The translations under genes were made by a program, and so were the position numbers. From Caldifarciminota bacterium (lineage in GTDB: Bacteria; Hydrothermota; Tepidihabitantia; B3-TA06): a stretch of 64,000 nt of DNA. The stretch covers positions 161,718-225,717 of the forward strand of contig JAFGSK010000003.1 in assembly GCA_016934635.1 (NCBI GenBank). The letters are read 5' to 3'. The notes under the pieces were generated by a model. That model was given only the letters and a program-made list of their open reading frames with translations. It was not told the DNA's origin and searched no databases. Every line of letters begins with the position of its first letter. The stretch's first letter is position 1. Below are positions 59,150 through 64,000 of the stretch, in pieces.

Positions 59150-59300
59150 GTATAACCACAGAGGGCGTAGAGTACACAGAGCAATAATCTGTCTTTCTTT
59201 GAATATTTAGAAGAATCACCGAGGCTTAGAAGTTCTAAAATTCGATTGCGCGGCATTGCCGCGCCTCTGTGATCTTTGAGATCTCTGTGTTTTATTCATG
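59150..59300. repeat. Dispersed-type element flanked by inverted CACAGAG motifs
   Basis: AACCACAGAGGG and ACACAGAG near 59155-59183 are mirrored by CCTCTGTG and CTCTGTGTTTT near 59263-59294, so the ends form an imperfect inverted repeat around a 90-base centre; an inner palindrome GCGCGGCATTGCCGCGC lies at 59248-59264. The layout is that of a short non-coding repetitive element. Confidence 0.55.
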
Positions 59301-59326
59301 ATTGCCAGGCGGTCTTCCTTTTTGGA

Positions 59327-60670
59327 TCAGCCCGAAGTAATCGATACGCCTCCGATAACCATATAAGGCAGCAGGCTTGATTCGACCTTCACGAGCTTTT
59401 TCGATAAGCCCTTGATGTTTGTCATGGCCTCGAAAACGTTCCCGGCAATCATCGTGTTTGTCAAGGGATGCACGATTTTTCCGTTGCGGATGTAAAAACC
59501 GCCTTTGACCGTACCTGAAAAAACACCTGAAACCGGGTTTACGTTTCCTGAGAATCTCGTGACGAGTATACCTTCTTTTATGGACTTTATCAGTTCACCC
59601 TTGGTGGTCGCGCCTGGAGAGAATACGATGTTTGTCGCCGAAATCCCCGGGATAGAACGGTATGAACCGGCTGCGTTACCTGTCGTATTAACACCGTCGC
59701 GGGCGGCAGCGTAAGAATTGTAAAGGTAAGTTTTTAATCTGCCCTTATCTATTATCTTTAAGGTCTTGTGGGGCTGTCCTTCACGATCGAATGCCGAGGA
59801 CGCGAGTCCGTCTCGAAGAAGCCCGTCATCCAAGATCGTTAATTTGCTCGAGGCAATCTTTGCGCCGAGCTTTCCGGCCAGGGCGCTCACACCTTTCTGC
59901 ACGTTTTGAGCGTTGACGGAGTAGATCAAAGGGTACAGGAATATCCCTTCCAGGGCATAAGGAGAAAGCATGACAGTCCCTTTGAAGCTTCTTGCAGGTT
60001 TTGCGCCCAGGGAGCGGACTACGTTCTGAGCCAGCCTTTTACCTGTTTGATCGATCCTGATTCCTGACAGTTTTCTCGAAGCGTCGGACTGATAGTCGAA
60101 ACAGGAAACTTCCTTCTTATCTCGCGCCATTCCGAAGATCATTGCGTAGACACCGGTGCTTTTCTCCTGTGCACTTATCCCTAAAGAATTGTATACTGCC
60201 TTTTGACCTGCGGAAACAGCAACTGTACCTGAATCGACCGTGACCCTTTTATCGAAATCTTTTGCAGACCTTAAAAGCGTCTTGGCCATGTTAATGGTTT
60301 CTTTTAATGGAAGGGCTTCGAGCCTGGGATCGTAAAGTCCGTTCAACGGGATTATATCGGCTGGTTCTGGAATCAAAAGATAGCGGTCGGTAAGGTTGGC
60401 CTTGGCAAAGGCAAGGGCATTTTGGATCAGATCATCAAAGGACGCCTCGTCAAGATTATTAATAGAGGCAAAACCTTGTGATTTCCCTTTTATTATGCGC
60501 AGACCCATCCCAAGCCCTGGTGTGGATTTCACTGTTTTTATTGAGTTATTTCCCAGCCAGACCTCCTGTGACAGGGACTGGATGGCAAAGGTCTCAGCCT
60601 GGTCAGCTCCTTTTTTGAGCGCTCTTTTCACGAGCGCTTCTAGTATCTCTAAAAGGTTTACCTCAGCCAT
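59327..60670 (-). CDS. pmbA: PmbA/TldE-family metalloprotease subunit
   Basis: The 447-residue protein is the TldE/PmbA partner of TldD: it has 'LSQEVWLGNNSIKTVKSTPGLGMGLRIIKGKSQGFASIN' at the start, 'GTVMLSPYALEGIF', 'DDGLLRDGLASSAFDREGQP' and the C-terminal 'SGNVNPVSGVFSGTVKGGFYIRNGKI'. It lacks the HExxxH site, as usual. The start is ATG at 60670, behind GGAGGTC, overlapping TldD by 8 bases; a 13-residue longer start at 60709 is rejected. The pair degrades small peptides or matures peptide antibiotics. Confidence 0.9.
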   Translation of the reverse strand: MAEVNLLEILEALVKRALKKGADQAETFAIQSLSQEVWLGNNSIKTVKSTPGLGMGLRIIKGKSQGFASINNLDEASFDDLIQNALAFAKANLTDRYLLIPEPADIIPLNGLYDPRLEALPLKETINMAKTLLRSAKDFDKRVTVDSGTVAVSAGQKAVYNSLGISAQEKSTGVYAMIFGMARDKKEVSCFDYQSDASRKLSGIRIDQTGKRLAQNVVRSLGAKPARSFKGTVMLSPYALEGIFLYPLIYSVNAQNVQKGVSALAGKLGAKIASSKLTILDDGLLRDGLASSAFDREGQPHKTLKIIDKGRLKTYLYNSYAAARDGVNTTGNAAGSYRSIPGISATNIVFSPGATTKGELIKSIKEGILVTRFSGNVNPVSGVFSGTVKGGFYIRNGKIVHPLTNTMIAGNVFEAMTNIKGLSKKLVKVESSLLPYMVIGGVSITSG

Positions 60671-62042
60671 GATGACCTCCAATGATTGCTTTGCAGCGAA
60701 GATAAGCACCTCCTGCGTCTACCTTTGCCATCTGGAATTTCCCGCAGTATCCTGAACCCAGAGCCCAGCGAAACTCCTTGGTTATCGCATCCACGGACTT
60801 CAATACCTCGAACGCGTTGCCTGAAATTGTAGCCTCCCTGAAGGTCTTCGTTTTTTGTCCCTTTTCGATAAGGGTAGCTTCCTGCACACCGAACATGAAC
60901 TCGGCGTTTGCGTCGGCCTGTCCGCTTCCGGCGCCTTCAAGCAGAATAGCCCTGTCTGTTGAATCGATGAGTTCTTCCAGACTCATCTTCCCGGGCTCGA
61001 TATAGGTATTTCTCATCCTGATTATCGGCTCGTCCACGTACTCGTAAGCGCGGGCGTTTCCTGTAGGTTCGACACCGAACTCCGCCGCCGATTGGCGGTT
61101 ATGCAGATACGATTTCAAGATGCCGTTTTTGATTACCTCGGTGCGCTCAGTAACTACCCCTTCGTCATCGACCAGGAGGGTTCCGGCGGCCCCGGGAATG
61201 TGTATAGAAGGCCCGGAATCGGCTAGGGTAACGAGTTCTGATGCGACGCGTTTTCCAATCATCCCCTTCGTTACAGCGCCTGAGAGCACGAAATCGGCTT
61301 CGACCGTATGTCCGATGGCTTCATGAGAGATAAGGCCGACAAGTTCAGGATTGAGAATGACCTCCATTCGAGCTCCTTCGGGTAATTCCGCCTCTAGCAG
61401 ACGTTCAGCTCGCTTGACCGCCTTTTCTACCAGGTCTTCCCAGGTTCCGTAACGCCAAAGATCGTCCCAGCCTCCGGTTGCTCCGTACGATTCATATGCA
61501 GTAACCATGTTGGTTCCGTCCTGGGCTACCACGCTGATCCTGAATTCCGGTTTGGCGTCGGTGATTAGAGCCGCGGCGCCGTCTGAGGTTACTATTACTT
61601 TTTTATCCAAATGTTCATTGTAAGCTGATGAAGCCGAAGGGATTTTTTTCGACCTGCGCGCCTTGGCCTCTGCTTTCTTTACCAGTTCCAGTTTTTCCTC
61701 GAACGAATGATTTTCCACAGAATCAGAGATCGGCGGTCTGAATTCCCCTTTTCCTAATTTGGCTTTAGCCAAGGTTTTCCTGGTCTTGGCAAGGGCTTTG
61801 GCAGCGGTGCAGGCGTCTTGTGCGGCCTTGAGTATGTCAGCCCTTTCTGAACCTGTGGTGGAAGCAAAACCCCAGCGACCTGTATCCATGATGCGAACTC
61901 CTACACCTTCAAAGCAGTTGGACTGGGCTGTTTCCGGTTCACCCTTTCTCACACCCACCGCATTCGTACAACGGTGATGGTAACGCAGCTCGGCATAGTC
62001 CGCCGGGATGTGCGATAGAATCTCCTTGAAATAAGATATCAT
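60663..62042 (-). CDS. tldD: TldD-family metalloprotease
   Basis: The 459-residue enzyme has the HExxxH zinc motif SHEAIGHTVEAD, with 'GRWGFASTTG' and the C-terminal 'FREATISGNAFEVLKSVDAITKEF' of the family. With PmbA it forms the TldD/E heterodimeric protease. The start ATG at 62042 follows CAGGAGGAATT. It is the first gene of the tldD-pmbA operon. Confidence 0.93.
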   Translation of the reverse strand: MISYFKEILSHIPADYAELRYHHRCTNAVGVRKGEPETAQSNCFEGVGVRIMDTGRWGFASTTGSERADILKAAQDACTAAKALAKTRKTLAKAKLGKGEFRPPISDSVENHSFEEKLELVKKAEAKARRSKKIPSASSAYNEHLDKKVIVTSDGAAALITDAKPEFRISVVAQDGTNMVTAYESYGATGGWDDLWRYGTWEDLVEKAVKRAERLLEAELPEGARMEVILNPELVGLISHEAIGHTVEADFVLSGAVTKGMIGKRVASELVTLADSGPSIHIPGAAGTLLVDDEGVVTERTEVIKNGILKSYLHNRQSAAEFGVEPTGNARAYEYVDEPIIRMRNTYIEPGKMSLEELIDSTDRAILLEGAGSGQADANAEFMFGVQEATLIEKGQKTKTFREATISGNAFEVLKSVDAITKEFRWALGSGYCGKFQMAKVDAGGAYLRCKAIIGGHHG

Positions 62043-62097
62043 AATTCCTCCTGATCTCGAAGCTTGAAAAAAATCCTTACCTGTAGTTGATTCACGT

Positions 62098-62126
62098 ATT
62101 CTACGGTCGATTATGAACTATGTCAA
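62098..62126 (-). promoter_or_regulatory. Promoter of the tldD-pmbA operon
   Basis: TTGACA (62121-62126), a 17-base spacer, then TAGAAT (62098-62103) on the minus strand, followed by a leader with AGGAGGAATT. Confidence 0.6.
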
Positions 62127-62232
62127 ACACAAAGGATTCAAAGATTAGAGCTCCCTTTGGTCGCTCTCCTTACGGTAAAAGATTTGCAGATGGAACACAC
62201 CACAATCGCCTGTATATTCTCAGCGGGCCTCT

Positions 62233-62275
62233 GCCAAAAGCCGAAAGCCGTTAGCTGTCAGCGGTCAGCGGCGAG
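62233..62275. repeat. GTCAGCGG-type short repeat in the tldD-ftsK gap
   Basis: GCCGAAAGCCGTTAGCTGTCAGCGGTCAGCGGC contains two GTCAGCGG units and resembles the TCAGCCGGTAGCTGTTAGCCG stretch near 49850 in the other long gap, so a dispersed repeat family is suspected. The remaining gap (62042-62341) has no gene. Confidence 0.4.
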
Positions 62276-62341
62276 CGTTTGTTCATAAGATGTAGGCGCA
62301 TCTTACAATCAGGTTATATGCACGCGATCAAAGCATGGGTC

Positions 62342-64000
62342 CTACGGTTGTCCCAGCTTCTTTAAGAGTTTCTCCAACTGACCTTCGTCATCCAAAAGGA
62401 CCTTGCGTGATTTGCTTCCTTCGTAAGGACCGACTATACCTGCCTGCTCCAACTGGTCGATGATGCGTCCGGCGCGCGCCCAGCCCACGTTCAAGCGTCT
62501 CTGCAGCATCGATACGGATGCTTCCTTGTGCCGCATTACTAGCCTGGCAGCCTCGCTGAAGAACTCGTCGGTTTCTCCAAGGGTCGCCTGATGTTCCATC
62601 TGCTCCTTGATCGGTTGGAGTTCCTCCATGGGCGGGTAATATTGACCTTCAAGGGCTTGCACGATCTCGGGTGAGATCATCTCGGACAATCGTTTACGCT
62701 TGATGTCGAACAACGGTTCTTCAGGATCGAGCAGCGGATCTAAGAGGTCTGCCGAGAGTATCTCCTGGGTATATTCCTCTGCCCTTGAAACCTCGGCCTG
62801 GGTCGAGAGCAAGGCTTGTAGTCGGGTTCTGGCCAGTCTTTGAACGATTCGGTTGACTTCACCCGTAGAAACGAACGAGCCGTGAAGTCTTTCCGGCTCA
62901 CCCTTGCCCGGTGGCAGGAACAGCATGTCACCCTGACCAAGGAGCGCCTCTGCTCCGTTCATGTCCAGGATGGTTCGGGAGTCGGTCTTAGATGCTACCT
63001 GGAACGCAATACGGCCAGGGAAGTTCGCCTTGATAAGACCGGTTATCACGTCCACTGAAGGACGCTGGGTGGCCAGCACGAGATGAATACCGACCGCACG
63101 GGCCATCTGGGCAAGCCGGATGATTCGCTGCTCTATCTCTCCTGGTGCGGTAAGCATGAGGTCGGCCAGCTCGTCCACGATGACGACGATGTAAGGCTTG
63201 CGAATCTTTGCCTTCTGGTTATAGCCGGAGATGTCCCGGACGCCTATCCGGGAAAAGGCCTTGTAGCGTTCCTCCATAATACGGACGATCAGTTCGAGGC
63301 TCTGGGTGGCCTTGCGCGGGTCGACGATGGTCGGTTGAATCATGTGGGGGATAGGGTTGTAGACAGGAAGCTCCAGGCGCTTGGGGTCGATGTTCAGGAT
63401 CCTCACCTGTTCCGGGGTCGCCTTGACGAGCATGCTCGTCAGGATGCTGTGGATGCAGACCGATTTTCCTGATCCCGTGGTTCCGGCAATAAGAAGATGG
63501 GGTATGGATGCAAGATCAGCCGTTTCCGGAGTGCCGGTGATCGTCGTTCCGAGGGCTATGGTCAGGGGACTGGGAGAGTCGCGAAAATCCGGAGAATCCA
63601 CGATGAGTTTGATGCCCACGGTTTTGCGGTTCCGGTTAGGTATCTCAATACCCACGGCTGACTTGCCAGGTATGGGCAGGATGCGGATGCGGTCCGCTTT
63701 AAGTGAAAGTGACAGGTCGTCGGCAAGGTTGGTAATCTTAGATATCTTGACTCCTGGTGCGGGAATGAACTCGTAACGGGTAATCACAGGTCCTGGGATG
63801 ATGTATGCTACGTGGCCTGTAACCCCGAACTCCTCTAGCTTCTGGATAAGGAGTTTCGCCCCTTGTTTCGTATCCCTGTCAAGGGGTTGGGTCAATTCCC
63901 CGGAAACCGGATCGAGCAATTCGGCAAGATGAGAGTCCTGGAACGTCGGCGCCACGATTGGAGAAATCTTCTGTTCGGGTTCACGAGGTTCCGGTTTCAA
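62342..64000 (-). CDS. ftsK: FtsK/SpoIIIE DNA translocase, 5' end outside the window
   Basis: At least 552 residues of the C-terminal motor are visible, entering the window at its right edge: Walker A 'AGTTGSGKS' (visible residues 172-180), 'VVIVDELADLML' Walker B, 'LATQRPSVDVITGLIKANFPGRIAFQV', and a C-terminal winged-helix gamma domain ('ASVSMLQRRLNVGWARAGRIIDQLEQAGIV'), which reads KOPS-type orientation sequences. The membrane-anchor region lies beyond position 64000; the frame is open to the window end. It pumps DNA at the division septum. Confidence 0.95.
   Translation of the reverse strand: MKPEPREPEQKISPIVAPTFQDSHLAELLDPVSGELTQPLDRDTKQGAKLLIQKLEEFGVTGHVAYIIPGPVITRYEFIPAPGVKISKITNLADDLSLSLKADRIRILPIPGKSAVGIEIPNRNRKTVGIKLIVDSPDFRDSPSPLTIALGTTITGTPETADLASIPHLLIAGTTGSGKSVCIHSILTSMLVKATPEQVRILNIDPKRLELPVYNPIPHMIQPTIVDPRKATQSLELIVRIMEERYKAFSRIGVRDISGYNQKAKIRKPYIVVIVDELADLMLTAPGEIEQRIIRLAQMARAVGIHLVLATQRPSVDVITGLIKANFPGRIAFQVASKTDSRTILDMNGAEALLGQGDMLFLPPGKGEPERLHGSFVSTGEVNRIVQRLARTRLQALLSTQAEVSRAEEYTQEILSADLLDPLLDPEEPLFDIKRKRLSEMISPEIVQALEGQYYPPMEELQPIKEQMEHQATLGETDEFFSEAARLVMRHKEASVSMLQRRLNVGWARAGRIIDQLEQAGIVGPYEGSKSRKVLLDDEGQLEKLLKKLGQP

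Noticed and set aside
59143..59160. Leaderless reading of folC (TATACT five bases before the ATG)
   Set aside because: No convincing -35 lies 16-17 bases upstream, and the region belongs to a repeat element. It is left out of the leaderless list.

Overview
The window comes from a bacterium of moderate G+C content. Its gene mix fits the candidate division WOR-3/Stahlbacteria type of lineage: a V/A-type rotary ATPase, many secreted proteins with T9SS-like C-terminal beta-sandwich tails, M6 metalloproteases, PQQ-like propellers, PEGA proteins and bactofilin. The assignment is inference; no rRNA, tRNA, CRISPR array or intact mobile element was recognised.

Layout. Positions 1-25 kb are mostly minus-strand envelope and secreted proteins (DUF4476, Yip1-like membrane protein, lipoprotein propellers, M6 protease, PEGA, propeller-barrel fusion, BNR/sialidase-like) mixed with metabolic genes (P5C dehydrogenase, SDR, RibD-like reductase, methyltransferase, NAD(P)HX repair enzyme). 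At 25 kb a sigma-54-type promoter precedes a terminator-like hairpin, then a STAS-like protein and a receiver-domain protein. Positions 26.4-31.7 kb hold V/A-ATPase subunits C-F-A-B-D. Positions 31.7-41.8 kb hold VanZ, HisRS, ParA, ParB, three M42 peptidase paralogues (only the middle one with a full set of active-site residues), M23 peptidase, a decayed M23 copy, bactofilin, a second M6 protease and FabG. Positions 41.8-47.4 kb hold a giant TPR protein and a propeller protein. Positions 47.5-49.7 kb are an AT-rich accessory patch with two restriction-nuclease-like genes and no methyltransferase. Positions 50.3-57.9 kb hold an OmpA-type protein, two envelope proteins, and an HPr-EI-sugar isomerase-nucleotidyltransferase operon preceded by two tiny coupled ORFs. 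Positions 57.8-64 kb hold FolC, PmbA, TldD and a partial FtsK on the minus strand.

Expression signals are unusually legible. Near-consensus TTGACA/TATAAT promoters precede most transcription units, usually with a 16-bp rather than 17-bp spacer. In six of them the -10 element sits only 5-8 bases before the start codon, so the mRNA should be leaderless or nearly so; these include the ATPase operon, parA and an M6 protease. NTGA start/stop overlaps are common, implying translational coupling. Two genes appear to start at non-canonical codons (AUA at 19995, AUC at 16986) placed correctly behind strong Shine-Dalgarno sequences.

Most notable candidates: the leaderless promoters, the AUA/AUC starts, a possible sigma-54-driven small RNA with an anti-Shine-Dalgarno motif, the active/inactive M42 trio, the membrane-anchored TPR plus DpnII-like nuclease protein, and the micro-ORFs ahead of ptsH.
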